This document shows positions 1 to 12,848 of a DNA stretch of 64,000 nt, piece after piece. Where the stretch lies: assembly GCA_022578965.1 (NCBI GenBank), contig MU400637.1, positions 1-64,000 of the forward strand, read 5' to 3'. Origin of the DNA: Xylaria sp. FL1777 (taxonomy: Eukaryota; Ascomycota; Sordariomycetes; Xylariales; Xylariaceae). Under the pieces are notes generated by a model. That model was given only the letters and a program-made list of their open reading frames with translations. It did not search any database and had not been told where the DNA came from. The position numbers and the translations under genes are program-made. Position 1 is the stretch's first letter. Every line of letters starts with the position of its first letter.

Positions 1-2661
1 AACTGCTATTTTTTATTACTTTTAATAAATAGCTTATTTTTATTAGCTAAACTTAATATGTTTTATTATATTAAAACTTTAGTTAATTAAATAACTTTAA
101 TATTAAACTTATTAATTTTAGTATTAATAAATTATTGCTTTTTTTTTATTAATAGATTTAATATATTAAAAAAATTATATAACGTAGTATAATTATTAAT
201 ATGTTTTTTAGTATTGCTATTAATATATATTTTATAAGTATATTTAATAATATTTTAGTTAATAAAAAAAAAAGTATATTATTTATTTTAATATGTTTAA
301 AAGAATTATTTTATATTATTATACATTAAAGCAATATAAAAGCTTATAATAATTAATTAATTAAATATAATAAAAATATTCTATATAAAATTTTTGTTAT
401 TTTTTATGTTAATTATAAAAATATTATTAATATGCTTTAAAACTACGTTAATAATTTTTTATTTGCTTTTAGTTATAATATATTAAATAAAGCTTAATTA
501 TAATATTTTTATTATAAGTTTTAGTTTTATAACATTAAAATAAAGTAATTAAGCAAAATATAACATTTTTAGTTTATAATTATTATACTTTTTTTTATTA
601 AAAAAAATAAAAAAATAAAAAATAATTTAATATAATACTTTATAATTACTAAGCTAAACTACTATAATTATTATAAATAAATATTTTATAATATTTATAT
701 ATTAATAATAGCTTTAAAACTTAATGTTAATTAATTTGCTTTTGTTTTATGTATATTTTTTTGTTTAACTTATATATTTTAATTATTAAAACTATAAAGC
801 TGCAATTTTTTACTTAAATAATATAAAATTTATGCTTTTTAATGCTATTTAAATATAGTTTAGTTAAATTTTATTAAAAAATAATATATTAAATTTAACT
901 AAATTATAAATTAAAAACGCTAAAATATAAGCATAAAACTTATTATGTAGTAATAATAAAGCTTAATAGTATTAAACGTTATTTTTTTTAATATATTATT
1001 TGCAGCTAAAAAATTATGTGTTATATTTTATAAAAAGATTTTAAAAAGTTTAAAAAATTAATTAAATAAAATTTAGCATAATATAAAAAAAAGCTAATAT
1101 AAAAAACATTTATTATTTATAGTTATATATATTGCTTGTTTTTATTTAAATAGCTATTATAGCTTAAATAAAAAATATAGTTTTTTAATTTTTATATATT
1201 ATTATAAGTTGTTTATTATAGTTTTAATAATTTAAAATAGTATAAAATAAAGTATTATAAACTTAATATATTTTAAATATTTTTTTTTTGTTTTTATAAA
1301 TAATATAGGTTTATAAAATATAGCTAACGTTATTTTATAGTTATATAATGTTTAAAAATAAAGCAAACTTTTTTAAATATAATAATTTAAATAAAAAACA
1401 AACAGCATAAACTAATAAATAATTAATTATTTTATTTATATAAGCTAAAATTAGTATTAAATAAAAAAAAAGCTATTTTTTTAAAAAAAAAAGTAATAAT
1501 ATATTATTATAACTATATAAATAAGCTAAATATATTTAAACTAATAATTATAAAATAATTAGTTAAATTTTGCATAATATTTTTATAATTTATGCTAAGA
1601 TTTTAAATATTATTTTTAAAGTTAAAATTATTATATATAAATATAATATTTAAATTATAAGTAATATGCTTTAAGTTAAACTATATATTTATTAATTTAA
1701 GTATTAAAACATTAGTTAATTAGTTATTATATATATAACTTTATATAGCTATTTTATTTAACTGTTTTAAAACAAATTTATAGCTAATATATATTTTAAA
1801 TTAAGCAAAAATATTAATTACTTAAGTTTATATTTTATTACTATAAAAATAAATGCTAATAAATTATTATAAAAAATTGTTTGTTAAAAATATATATATA
1901 TTTAATAATAAAGCTATAATTATATATGCTTTAGTAATATAAAAAAATAGCATATTAGCTTTAATTGCGTTATAAAATTTATCTTTAGTTTGCTAATTTA
2001 TAAAAATACTTAAAAAAAAAGCAGCAAAATATAAAAATACGTTTTAAATTTAAAACTAAAAAAAACAAAGTAACTTTTTAATTTATTGCATATTATAAAC
2101 ATTTTTAACTTAACAAAGCTTTTTATTAAAAGCTTTAAATGCTTTAAAATTAAATTTAGTAAAAGCTAAGTATTTAAATAAAATAAAAAGCTTGTTTTAA
2201 AATATAAAAATATTAGCAATATTATAACTTGCATTATTTTTTTTAAATTTTATTTAAATATTAACTTTTTAAAAACCCTATTAAACTTTAAGGTTTTTTA
2301 ATATGTTAATTATATTACGCATTTATAGCTTTAACTAATTATTAGTTATAATTTATAATAAAAGCTATTTTTTTAAAAACTAATAAAAATTATAGCTTTA
2401 ATTATAATTATAATGCTAATACTTTTATATGTTTATTATAACTTATTATTAGCATATAAAATTAAATTTTTTGTTTAAATTATTACTTTTATAATTAAAA
2501 TTATTTTTAAAATTAAAAGCAATAAAAATAATATTAAAAAAGTTAATTAATTTAAATATAAAAAGTAACATAAATATTAATATAATAAACTATATAAGCA
2601 AGCAAAATAATCGTAAGAAAAATAATAATAAAAAAAATAATATTTTAGTTAAAAAATCTAT
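1..2661 (-). pseudogene. hAT-A transposase relic, N-terminal part
   Basis: By homology with the complete copy, a transposase reading frame would start at 2661 on the minus strand and run off the window. The start codon has been lost: the plus-strand CAT is now TAT, so minus-strand ATG became ATA. The region is littered with stops, mostly TAA and TAG where the sister copy or the parent would have Gln or Trp codons. Nothing here can encode a working protein. Assignment as transposase follows from the element structure and not from strong domain evidence. Confidence 0.45.
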
Positions 2662-2961
2662 AGTATATAATGCAATAAAAACTAAGCGTTAAAAAAATAC
2701 AAAAAAAATATAACTATATATAAAATATAATAATTAATTAATTAAATATAACTTTAAATAGATTTAAAGTTACTACATAAATAAATTATAGTTTGTTGTT
2801 TTTTAAATAAAAACATAAGCAGAAAAATTAACATAGTTGCTTTAAACTAAAATTTTAAGTTTGTGTTAAAAGGGGTACAAAAGGTTGTAATTGGTGAAGG
2901 GGTAGTGTGGCTAAAGAGGTATAAACGCAAGGACCATTTTGGTCTAAGGCACCTAAGATAA
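1..2961 (-). mobile_element. hAT-A DNA transposon, copy 1 (incomplete, cut by window start)
   Basis: This stretch is the reverse complement of the first 2.96 kb of the complete hAT-A copy at 12849-17440, recognisable throughout despite many transitions. Its outer end is at 2961, where the terminal inverted repeat reads GGTCTAAGGCACCTAAGATAA going outward. The last ~95 bases (about 2866-2961) are far less mutated than the interior and give the best view of the true terminus. The element sits inside a foldback MITE, whose remaining part begins at 2962. The other end, about 1.6 kb further, lies outside the window, so the target duplication cannot be checked. The family call rests on the 8-bp duplication and inverted repeats of the complete copy. 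Confidence 0.85.
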
Positions 2962-3113
2962 CAAACCGTTTGCATTTCTGGAATTCCCTCGCAATTAGCT
3001 TCCAAAGAATATGTTTTAAGTTGTGGTGTAACTAGTAGTTAAAAAGTTATTCGTTATGTGTTTATAAGCATTATATGTTTATATTAATTTTTCATGTGTT
3101 TATATTAATTCAC
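2962..3113 (-). mobile_element. Foldback MITE, terminal fragment interrupted by hAT-A
   Basis: These 152 bases match, in reverse complement, the outer left arm of the 436-bp MITE seen whole at 9396-9831. The fragment starts abruptly at CAAACCGTTTGC, immediately beside the hAT-A terminus, and ends with the MITE terminus (TATTAATTCAC, where intact copies have AATTCCC). hAT-A therefore landed inside this MITE; the missing part should lie beyond the far end of hAT-A, outside the window. C-to-T and G-to-A changes are present but milder than in the surroundings. Confidence 0.85.
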
Positions 3114-6100
3114 ATAATTTATTAGTTAATATACTTTGTATTACTTGCTTATATTTGCTAAAGTTTTAATAAATAATGTTTTCTTTGATTTTAAAAGCTA
3201 GGTTTTTTTTTGTATAAAGCTTTATTATAAATATAACAATAAATCTAAGTTATAAAGTTATATTAGTATTATTTACAAATAAACTATTTATAAAAATAAA
3301 TAGTTTTATATAGCTTGAATTTAAAAGTATAAACATTAATTTATAGTTATAATTATTTATTTGCTATTTAATTTTACTGTTTAAATTTTTAATATTTATT
3401 AGTGCTAAGTTAGTTATTTAAGCAGTAGCTATAAAGTTATATATAGCTTTTAGTTAATAAATACTGCTTATATAAACACTTTATATATATTAAAAAATAT
3501 ATTGCTATATAGCATTTTTTATATAAAAGTTAATTAAAGCTAGTTAATTTATTTAGCCTTTTTATATAAACGTTATATTTTTTTTATATAAAAAAATACC
3601 TTAATTATTATTAAATTTAATAAAGTAATCTTATTGTAAAGTTTTTTTTAGCTTTATATAAAACTTTGCTTTATATAACTTATGTTTTTTTTTTTGCTAA
3701 AAATTTAAGTATAATAAAGCTAAACGTATTGTTTATTTATAAACTTATAATATTAAATTTATATAAAAGTCCTAATATAAGCAATAAACATAAGTTATAT
3801 ATAAAAACTATTATATTAAGTTTTTTATAGTAATATTAGTAATAAATTTTAAACTAATATAGCTTTAATTTAGCTAAGCTATATAATAGTTATATAATTT
3901 ATATAATAGTTCTTTTAAAATATTTTAAAACAAGTTTAAAACGTAGTTATATAAGAATTTTTTATGCAAGCTTGTTTTTTAATTATATATATGCTTATAT
4001 AATATTTTAAAGCTTGCTTAAAGCGTTAAAATCCTAAATTAGCAAAAAGCTTAAAGCTAATAATAACTATTAGCTTATTTACTAAATTATTAGTAATTAA
4101 GTTAGTATGGTTTTTTTTTTATATTATTATAGCTTTATATAATTAATTTAAACTTTTTATATAGCTTAGTTATTTTTTTTTTAATTTCTTATATAAAGCA
4201 AAACTTAAAAATCTAGGTATTATTATGTTTATTTAAGTTATATTTTATAAACTAAAAAACACTTTATATAATAAAGTTATTAATCTTTATAGCGTTTGAT
4301 TTTTTAAATAAAGCGCTAAAAGTGCTAATAATGCTGTTTTTATGTAACTTTATTATTAAAGCATAGTTCTGTTTTTTTTTTAAAGTTAAAAACAAATTAC
4401 TAATGTTTTATACAAATACTATAAAAAAGTTCTTAGCTTTTTTAGGTTTTTTGCGTTCTTTTTATATAGCTAGTTTTATAACTAGTTTTATAATAATTAT
4501 GTTTTCTTTTTTATTATTTACTAAAGTATATTTAGTTATATAATAATATAGCTTAACTTATGTTTATTTAAAGCAAATTAAGCTATTTATAAAGTTAATA
4601 ATTATATTAAGTTCTTTAATTAACTATATTTCGTACGGTTTTTTTTAGCTTTGCTTTTTATGCTATATAAAGATTTTATTACATAAAGGTAAAAATAATA
4701 CTTTATATAAAGCTAGCTTATTACGTTTATAAATTGCATAGCTAATTTTAACTTTTGCTCGTTTTTTATGAAGCATTTTTATAGCTTTTTAAACTGCTTT
4801 AGCTGTTTATACAATATTTAGCAAAAAAAAAAAGTCTTAATTAATCCTTAAATATGCTTTAAATATAAAAAGCATTAAAACTAACCTATTAAGGTTTGCA
4901 ATATTATTTAAAGCTTTAATTACTATTTATAAAATTAACTTATTTTTTATATAATAACTTAGTTTAGCTTTTAATATATTATATATATAACAAAAAAGTT
5001 TATATGCTTTTTTTATTTTGCTAATAGCTTAATAAGCTTTAATAAGCATTTTTTAGCACTTTATATTTATAATTCTAGCTTAGTTCTAAAATTCTTTAAA
5101 CAAAAAGTTTATATTAAAGTTATATATAATATAGTTTAAAGGTTCTTAATATATGTTAATTTAGCACTTATATAAAACTTTTTAAGCATTTTATATAAAC
5201 ATAGATTTTAAAAATATAGCTGCTTAAAATAATATAGCTGCATTAATTATATATAAAACCTGCTTGTTGTTTATTTATATAGTATTAATTATAACTTTAT
5301 AATTAAAATTGCAGTTATTTTTAATTATAAATTTAAAACAATAAAGTGCTTAGTTATATAACTAGCAATAATAGTAAAACTTTTAAATCTTTTTTAAAAC
5401 AAAGCAATTAATATTATAGCTTATATAACTAAACATATTATATAATTGTTTTGTATTAAAATAAAGCAATACAATTACGCAAAATTTATTATACTATTGT
5501 AATTACAAAAAAATAAGTTATATTTTACGCATTTAAGCAATTAAGCTATATATAAATTAAAAAATAAAACAATTAATTAAAAAGCTATTTAATAATATAA
5601 ATAAAGCAACTATAGCTATTTTTTATAATGTTATATATATTAGTTAAATTTATATTTTAAAGTTTAGCATAATATTTATACTTTTATTTCTACTATATAA
5701 TTTAGCTTAGATTTATTTTAGCTAGCTAGTTAGCTTATTTAATTATTTTACTTTATTTTAATTTTTTTTATTAAAATATAGCTGCTTTTAGTTTATTTTA
5801 ATACTTATAATTATAAAGTTTTTTATTTTTATTAGCGTTTTTTAAACAGAGTTAATATTATTTTTTTTTGCTTATTTAATTTTATAAGTTTTTTTTTATT
5901 TCTTTTACTACATTTAAAAATAGCTTAAGCTTTAGCGCTTATAAAAACATTATAGCTTTATTAAAACTAGTTTTAGCTTTTTTATATATTTAAATATATA
6001 AACAAAAGCTTTTAAAAATGCTTAGCGTTTTTTTTGTATAAGTGCTTATAAAAAGTTTATACTTTTTTTTTTAAACTATTAAGCTTAGCTAAGTTTTATA

Positions 6101-6423
6101 TTTAGCTTATTATACTTAAAAAAAAAAATATTTATAAAAATATTTATAGCAAAATAATTTTGCACTATTAAAACGTTTTTATATTATTTATAATAAAACT
6201 TTTTTAATATAATTATTAGTTTTGTTTGCTAAAAACTTTTTTTATGCTTTAAAGTAAAAAGCACTAAAAAAACAAAACAATTAACTTTTAGTTTTTTTTT
6301 TAGCGTTTTTTTTTTATTTCGTATATTTTTAATGCTTAATAATAAAAAAGCTAGCTTATTAAATCTAAAAAGTATTACTTTTAATGCTTATAAAAGTTTA
6401 TAAAGCTTAATGCTTATTATAAA
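3114..6423. other. RIP-degraded AT-rich DNA, no readable gene
   Basis: Very AT-rich and T-rich on the plus strand, with stops in every frame. A weak resemblance to a polymerase-connection motif near 4430 was considered and rejected. The only structure I can support is the 306-bp repeat at 5456-5761, listed separately. The stretch probably derives from older transposons, but no ends were found. Confidence 0.6.
5456..5761 (+). mobile_element. 306-bp MITE-like repeat, copy a
   Basis: This block aligns end to end, in the same orientation and with exactly the same length, with 48598-48903; similarity stops sharply at both edges. It begins TTAAAATAAAGC and ends CTTTATTTTAA, so the termini are short imperfect inverted repeats. 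There is no coding capacity. A TA dinucleotide lies on the left flank, but the right flank is TT, so a TA target duplication is not proved here. A short non-autonomous DNA element is the simplest reading; a solo LTR is an alternative. Confidence 0.6.
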
Positions 6424-6859
6424 GAGAATTAATATAAACATATGAAAAATTAATACAAATATATAATGCTTATAAACATATAACAAATAACTTTTTAACT
6501 ACTAGTTGCACTACAACCTGAAACATATTCTTTAAAAGCTAATTGCGAGAAGATTTTAAAAATGTAAACGGTTTGTTTGTATAACTAACAGTTACAGAAA
6601 TATTCACAGTTAAAGAAAATATGCTAATAAACCGAAAAGTGACCTTTTATATAAGCATAGAACATAAATATCTCTGCAACTGTAAGTCGTACGAAAAAAC
6701 CGTTTGCGTTTCTGGATTCTTTTCGCAATTAGCTTTCCAATAATTCCGGTTGCATTGCGGTGCAATAAGTAGTTACAAAGTTATTTTAAAAACAAGCCTA
6801 TTATATGTTTATAAGGCTATATATTTGTATTAATTTCTTATATATCTGTATTAATTCCT
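6424..6859 (+). mobile_element. Foldback MITE, complete copy (RIP-mutated)
   Basis: A 436-bp copy of the foldback family, flanked by the perfect 8-bp duplication ATTATAAA (6416-6423 and 6860-6867). The termini read GAGAATTAAT and ATTAATTCCT, mutated from GGGAATT and AATTCCC. Two long arms are inverted copies of each other around a short loop. Mutation is intermediate: many G-to-A and C-to-T changes relative to 9396-9831, but no indels are needed to align them. Non-coding. The 8-bp duplication fits hAT-type mobilisation. Confidence 0.92.
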
Positions 6860-6867
6860 ATTATAAA

Positions 6868-9387
6868 TAATAAATATAAATCTTTTTATAACTTAAAGCT
6901 AAAGTATTTTTTAAAGTTTTTTTTTAAAAAATAAATAAGCTTTTTATAACTTTTTTAATTATTAATTTTTTTTTTAAATATTAGCTTATAAAGTTATAAA
7001 ATACGTAATATAAATATAAAGTTTTAATAAACTTATATATATAATTATAATGCTAACAAAAATAAAAAAGTATAAAATAACTTAATATAACTTTTATATT
7101 AAAGTGCTTTATTGTTTAATACTTTTATAATTTTTAAAAAACTTGTTTATTATTTTTATTAATAGTATACTTAAAGTTTAAAATATATGCTATTTTTAAA
7201 ACAGTATTAATAAAAATAATAATTTAGTAATTATTTAAGCAATACTTTATTATAAAATATTTTATTTAAAAGGTTTTAGCAATTATTATAGCTTATTTTA
7301 TGTTTTATTAGTTTATAAAAGAATTTTTTATAAACTAGCTATATTTAAGTTTAATATTTATTTTTAAAGCTTTAGCTTTTTTATTTATATATAGCTAAAG
7401 CAATATATTTAGCAAAGCTTTTATTTTGTGCTTATTTAGCTATTTTTTAACGTTTAGCTTTATAAAAATATTTATAATATAAATAGCTTTAATTTTTTAT
7501 TTTGTTATGTTTATTTTGTAAAAATTTTTATAGTAGCTATAAACAGCAAGCTTTTTTTAATAATTTAAATACTTTTATTTATATTAATAAGTTCTTTTAA
7601 TTGTTATTTATTATTTTAAAAAAAAAGTTTTTAGCTATTATTTTTTATTATTTTTATATATTATTTTTAAAACTTTACTTAGCAAAAAATAATAAGCTAA
7701 TTTTTGTTTATTATAAAGCTTTAGCTTATTAAAATATTTTAAATTATTATTTTTTTAATTATTATTTAAAGCTTTTTATAATAGTAGTTTTTTTAAAGAT
7801 TTTATAAATAATAATTATTAAATATTTATTTTTTATACTATAAGTTTGTATTTTTTATATAGTTTTAGCTTCATTATTAAAACTATTAAAAATTTAATAA
7901 ATTTAACGTTAAACTTATTAAAGCAAAAATTATTATAATTGCAATATTTTTTAATTTTAAATAAATATTATATTAATATTAAAAAACTTTTTATAGCTAT
8001 AAATCTTAATATTTAGCTTATAGCTTATAGAAATGCCTTTAAATATTTATTTTTTAGTTTAAGCATATAAAGTAGCGTTTTATTTATATTTATAAAGCAG
8101 TTTTATATAGCAAAATATATTATAAAAGCTTTTTTTTAAAAATTAAGCGCTTTTTTATTAAGCAATAAATTAAAAATATAAAAAACTTTAATTAAAATTA
8201 TATATAGTATAAACTACTAATATTTTAATGCTTTTTTATTATAATACTTTTTATATATTAAGTATATTGCTTTTTTTTATATTTATTAAACTAAGTTTAA
8301 AAATAAGTTTTAGCAAGTTTTACTATTTTTAAAAAATATATAACTAAAGTATTTTTTTAGTACTATTTTTCTGCTTTTTTTTAGGGTTTTAAAAAATAAA
8401 CTTTTTATAAAGGTTACTTTTTTTTGCATAAAATAAGATTTTAAAACAAACTTTAAAAAAATATTAATTAAAAAAAAAATATATTTTTTAACTAAACATT
8501 TTTTATATTTAGTTTTTTAATTTATAAAAAAAGCTAATAAACTAAATATTTTTTATATTTTAAACTTTTAATAATTATTAGTTTTTTTTAAAGCTATTTT
8601 TAAAAAGCTTTTATTTTTTAAAAAAAAGCTTTTTATAATTAGCAATTAAGTTTATATATATATGTTTATTTTTTTTTTTTTTTGCTTTTATTTTAAAATT
8701 TGCTATTTTTTATATTAATTATTTATATACTTTAATATAAACTGCTAGCTTTTTAAAACTTTTTAAAAAAAATGCTTTTATTTTTAACTAGTTTATAATA
8801 CTAATAACTTTTTTAAAAATAAAAAATATAATAATTAAAAGCGTATGCATATAATAAAAGCAGTTTTTAATAATATTTAAGCATATATATACTTTTGCTA
8901 TGTTTTATAATTAAATAAAAAATATAAACAAATTAAAAATTCTAATATAAATTAAAAATATAAAAACAAATAATATAAAAAATATAAAATATAAAGATTA
9001 ATATTAATATTATTTGTTATATATAGTTTAATATATTTAATTATTAATTTAAGTTATTACTTTTTAATAATTATAAAATCCTTTAAATATAAATGCTAAA
9101 AATACTTATATTAAATATAAAAAGTTAAAACTTATTAAGTAAATAAAATAGCAAAATTAAATATAAATAAAAAGTTTAATAAAGCAAATATAATAAAAAA
9201 AAAACTAAAATATATATTTTTAAACTAATGCATTTTTTTTTATAAATTTATTATATTATTTTTAATTTATTAATTAATTATTTTATTATTAAAGTAAATT
9301 ATTAATTATTAAATGCTTTTATAATAATTATTTTTTATATATTTATGCTAATATTAATTAAAAAATAAACAAATAAAATAATTTTAA
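6868..9387. other. RIP-degraded AT-rich DNA, no readable gene
   Basis: Dense stops in all frames, mostly T-rich on the plus strand up to about 8.9 kb and more A-rich after that. Residual C and G sit mainly in AGCT and GCTT contexts. I see no inverted termini, tandem arrays or RNA gene. Confidence 0.55.
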
Positions 9388-9395
9388 TTAATTAA

Positions 9396-9831
9396 GGGAA
9401 TTGATACAGACATATGAAAAATTGATATAGACACATGATGCTTACAGACACATGACGAATAACTTTCTAACCACCGGTCGCACCGCAACCTGAAACATAT
9501 TCTTTGGAAGCTAATTGCGAGGGGATTCCAGAAATGCAAACGGTTTGTTCGTACGACCAACGGTCGCAGAAATATTCACAGTTAAAGAAAATATGCTAAT
9601 AAACCGAAAAGTGACCTTCTGTATAAGCATAGAACATGAATATCTCTGCGACCGTAAGTCGTACGAACAAACCGTTTGTGTTTCTGGATTCCTTTCGCAA
9701 TTAGCTTTCCAATGACTCCGGTTGCATTGCGGTGCGATGGGTGGTTGCGAAGTTATTTGAAAAACAAGCCCATCATGTGTTTATAAAGCTATATGTTTGT
9801 ATCAATTTCTCATGTGTCTGTATTAATTCCC
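9396..9831 (+). mobile_element. Foldback MITE, near-pristine complete copy
   Basis: The element is 436 bp and flanked by the perfect 8-bp duplication TTAATTAA (9388-9395 and 9832-9839). Termini are GGGAATTGATACAGAC and, inverted, GGGAATTAATACAGAC. Arms at about 9396-9577 and 9638-9831 are near inverted copies of each other, including an 11-mer GGTTTGTTCGT in each, separated by a loop of about 60 bases; the whole element could fold into one hairpin. GC content is visibly far above its surroundings and very few RIP-type changes are present. A 66-codon open frame at 9515-9715 is a by-product of the low mutation level and has no sign of being a gene. Confidence 0.95.
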
Positions 9832-9839
9832 TTAATTAA

Positions 9840-11898
9840 ATAATTATTTTTTAACTTTTTTTTAATATATTTATAACTTACTTTTTTTAAACTTTTATTA
9901 TTATTAAGAGCAAAATAAATAATTTAAGCTTTAATAATTATAAAAAAAAAAGCTTGTTTTTTTTAATTTATTTTTTTTTAAGTAGTTTTAAAGCTTAAAC
10001 TTTTTTTATAATTTTTTTCTTTAGTGCTTAAGTTTTTAAATTACTTAGTTTACGTTTTTATTATAAAAACTTTATTTTAAAATAGTATAATTAATGCTTG
10101 TTTAACTAAACATTTAAAGAAAAACTTTTGTAATATTAATAAAGTTTTAAACAATTAAAAAGCATTATAGCAATTAATTAATATTTAAAAAATTAATATT
10201 GCTTAGCTAATAAATAATTATACTTATAATATTTAAAAAGTTAAATTTATTAATAAATAATAAAATATATATGCTTTTTTTTTTTTAAATCTTGTTTTTT
10301 TTATTTAGCTAAGTTTTTTTGTTTTATATAACTAAACATTAAGTTATTTAAAGATTAAAATTCTTAGTAATAATATTAGTAATAAATATAATTAATAAAA
10401 AGTTAGTTATAACTTTTTTTGTATATATTATATAAATTAATATATTTAAACTAGCTTTAATTAAATAAAAAAATAGCAATATTTAAAATTTTGCTTATTA
10501 TATATAAAAGCAATTAAAAGTAGTTCTTAAAGCAAATATATATATTAAATTCTTTATAATTTTTGCTAATTTATAGCTATATTTATATAACTATTTAAAA
10601 TATAAAATGCTATACTTTATAAGTATTACAAATAATTATTAATAATAGCTAAAAGTAAAAAATATATAAAGCTTTATTTTTTTTTTTTTGCTATATTATT
10701 TTAAAATAAAAGTTTAGTATATATACTAACTATAAGTTTATTTTATAAGTTTAAAAGCAATATAACTAAATATTTTAAAGCTAATATAATAACTATAGTA
10801 ATTAAAGAAGATTTTATGCTTAAAAACTTTAAAAAACAAATAGTTTTAACTAATAATACTTTTGTTTATTTAATTAAAAAAAAAACTAAGTTAAAACATA
10901 AATTAAAGCGTTTTTTTTAACCTAATTTTATTATTTAGCTTATTAAGTATAATATTAATAAATAATAATTTAGTATTCCTTAAAAAATTAGTATAACGCT
11001 TAAGTATTTAAAAAAATAACCAAAAAAATAAATTAAATAAATTATATAAAAAAAAAAAAAAAAGTTAAACAATTTACTTATATAATAATGCTTTTTTTAA
11101 TATAATTTACAATTATTTTCTTTTATTATATAGCTTATAAACTTTTTTTTAAATATAATAAATAAAAAAAAAATAGTTATTATATAAAAAATTAAGTTAT
11201 AACATTTATAAAAGCAAATATATAAAACTTTTATAACAAAAAACTTAAAAATATACAAAATAAAAATTATTAATACTAAATTATTAAACTTTTTTTTGTT
11301 TTTTTTTTAGTTTTTATTTTTTTAGCTTTATATAATTAAATAATTTTGCATAATTTTTTATAGCAAAATTTTGTTTTTATTAAGCTTGCTTTAAATTTTA
11401 TTTAAACGTTTATTATTTTATTAAATATTTATTATTACTTAATAATAGCTTAAAATTATTATTAATAGTTTAAGCATATAAAATATAAACTAATAACTTT
11501 TTAAAATATAATAATAATGTTTTTTGCTTTTTAGTAGTTTTAAAGTTTTTATTAAGTATTAAATAATTTAAACTAAAAGCAAAAAAAGCTATTTAGTTTT
11601 AAATAAAAGTAATAAAGCAATTAAAAATAAAAAAACTTATATGTAAGCATTAATGTAATAAAATAAACTTAAATAATTAAAACTAATAAGTAGTTTTTAT
11701 TTCTGGTTTTTTTTGTTTTTACGCATTTTTAAAAAAAAGCAATAATAATTTATATTAAAACTAAACTATTAAGCTACCTAAACAACGTTAAAATAAAATA
11801 AAAACTTATATTTTTAGCATAATAATAAAAAAAATGCTAATAAACTAGCTGCTACAAAACTAACAAATATAAAACTAATAAAAAAAAAGCTATAAAAA
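9840..11898. other. RIP-degraded AT-rich DNA, no readable gene
   Basis: The stretch lies between the pristine MITE and the target duplication of the first copia copy. It holds long A and T runs and a moderately A-rich section near 10.8-11.1 kb with short Lys-rich frames, but no recognisable domain, terminal repeat or RNA gene. Confidence 0.55.
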
Positions 11899-11903
11899 AC
11901 ATG

Positions 11904-12175
11904 TTTAAAAGATTTAGCTATATAAAGTAAAAGTAAACCAGCGTTTTTATAAAGCGCTCTTTAGTTTAGGTTAAAAGCGTATATTAAAAAGTTGTGTTTT
12001 ATTTTTTTTATTTATTGATTTTTTAGTATATTTATGTGTGCTATATACTGCTAGTTATTTGCGTTTATTTAGTTAAACTTTAGTTAACTTAATTTTATAA
12101 AGTAAATAGCGCTTATAACTATAAATAGCTTATGTTATGTTTTTTTTTTTAGCTTAAGTAAAGCGCTTTGTTATG
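11904..12175 (-). repeat. Copia copy 1, 3' LTR
   Basis: About 272 bp, matching the other three LTRs. On the minus strand this is the downstream LTR. A perfect or near-perfect palindrome AGCGCTTTTATAAAGCGCT lies close to one end in the LTRs and is slightly altered in this copy. The parental termini were probably TGTAAC...TTACA; here they are eroded by transitions. Confidence 0.9.
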
Positions 12176-12848
12176 TACTTTTTATTTAGCTAGTTATATA
12201 TTAGTACGAATGTATATTGCTTTTGTGCTTTAGTATTATACATATTAAAGCGTTTTAATTTATGCTTTTTTATATATTTATATATAAAAGAAATTAAGTG
12301 TGCTGCTTAATATAATTGTAAATTATTTTATATTTAGTAATTAAAGTAGTTAATTAATATATATTAATGTGCGCTTATATTATTATTACTTATAAATATA
12401 TTTAAGTACTTTAATACTTTATGTTATTATTATATGTGTGTAATAATATTGTTAATAATTGTACTACTTAAATATTTAAGTATTTAAACTATATAGTAAT
12501 ACAGTAAATATATATATGCTTGTAGTTTAGCTAAAGCTTTGCTTTTTTTTTTTTTTTTTTTTTGCCTTTTTATAAGTTTTTTTAGTATGCTGCAATAAAG
12601 CGCTTATGTATACTTGTTTTAAGATTTTCTATTAACTTTAAATTATATTTTTATAGTTATAATTATATAGTAAGTTATTTTTTTTTTAAAGTTTTAGTTA
12701 TATAAGTATATATGCAGTTTAAAAGTTTTTAAGCGTGTTTTAAGCTAACATTTTTTATAAATAGCGTTTAAACACTTTTATGTGCTAAATTGTTTATATA
12801 AGGGCTATATATAAAACTTTATAAAAATATAAAATATGCTAATTATAT

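Noticed and set aside
2870..2960. tRNA-like look of the hAT-A terminus (GTGGCTAAAGAGGT and TTGGTCTAAGGCACC resemble tRNA-Leu box A)
   Set aside because: No matching B box at the right distance, no cloverleaf, and the same bases are explained by the transposon terminal repeat.
4380..4560. Plus-strand reading AFLGFLRSFY near 4430, resembling the FLGFxxFYRRF connection of gypsy polymerases
   Set aside because: T-rich DNA readily yields Phe/Leu/Ile matches, and I found no polymerase catalytic box at the right distance upstream nor RNase H motifs downstream.
9515..9715. 66-codon open frame inside the pristine MITE, with a counterpart at 52365-52565
   Set aside because: It lies across the arm and loop of a non-coding foldback element, has no domain, and stays open only because that copy is little mutated.
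10790..11060. Possible integrase C-terminal tail before the copia element
   Set aside because: Only a short Lys-rich frame; no GPF/Y motif or integrase core nearby.
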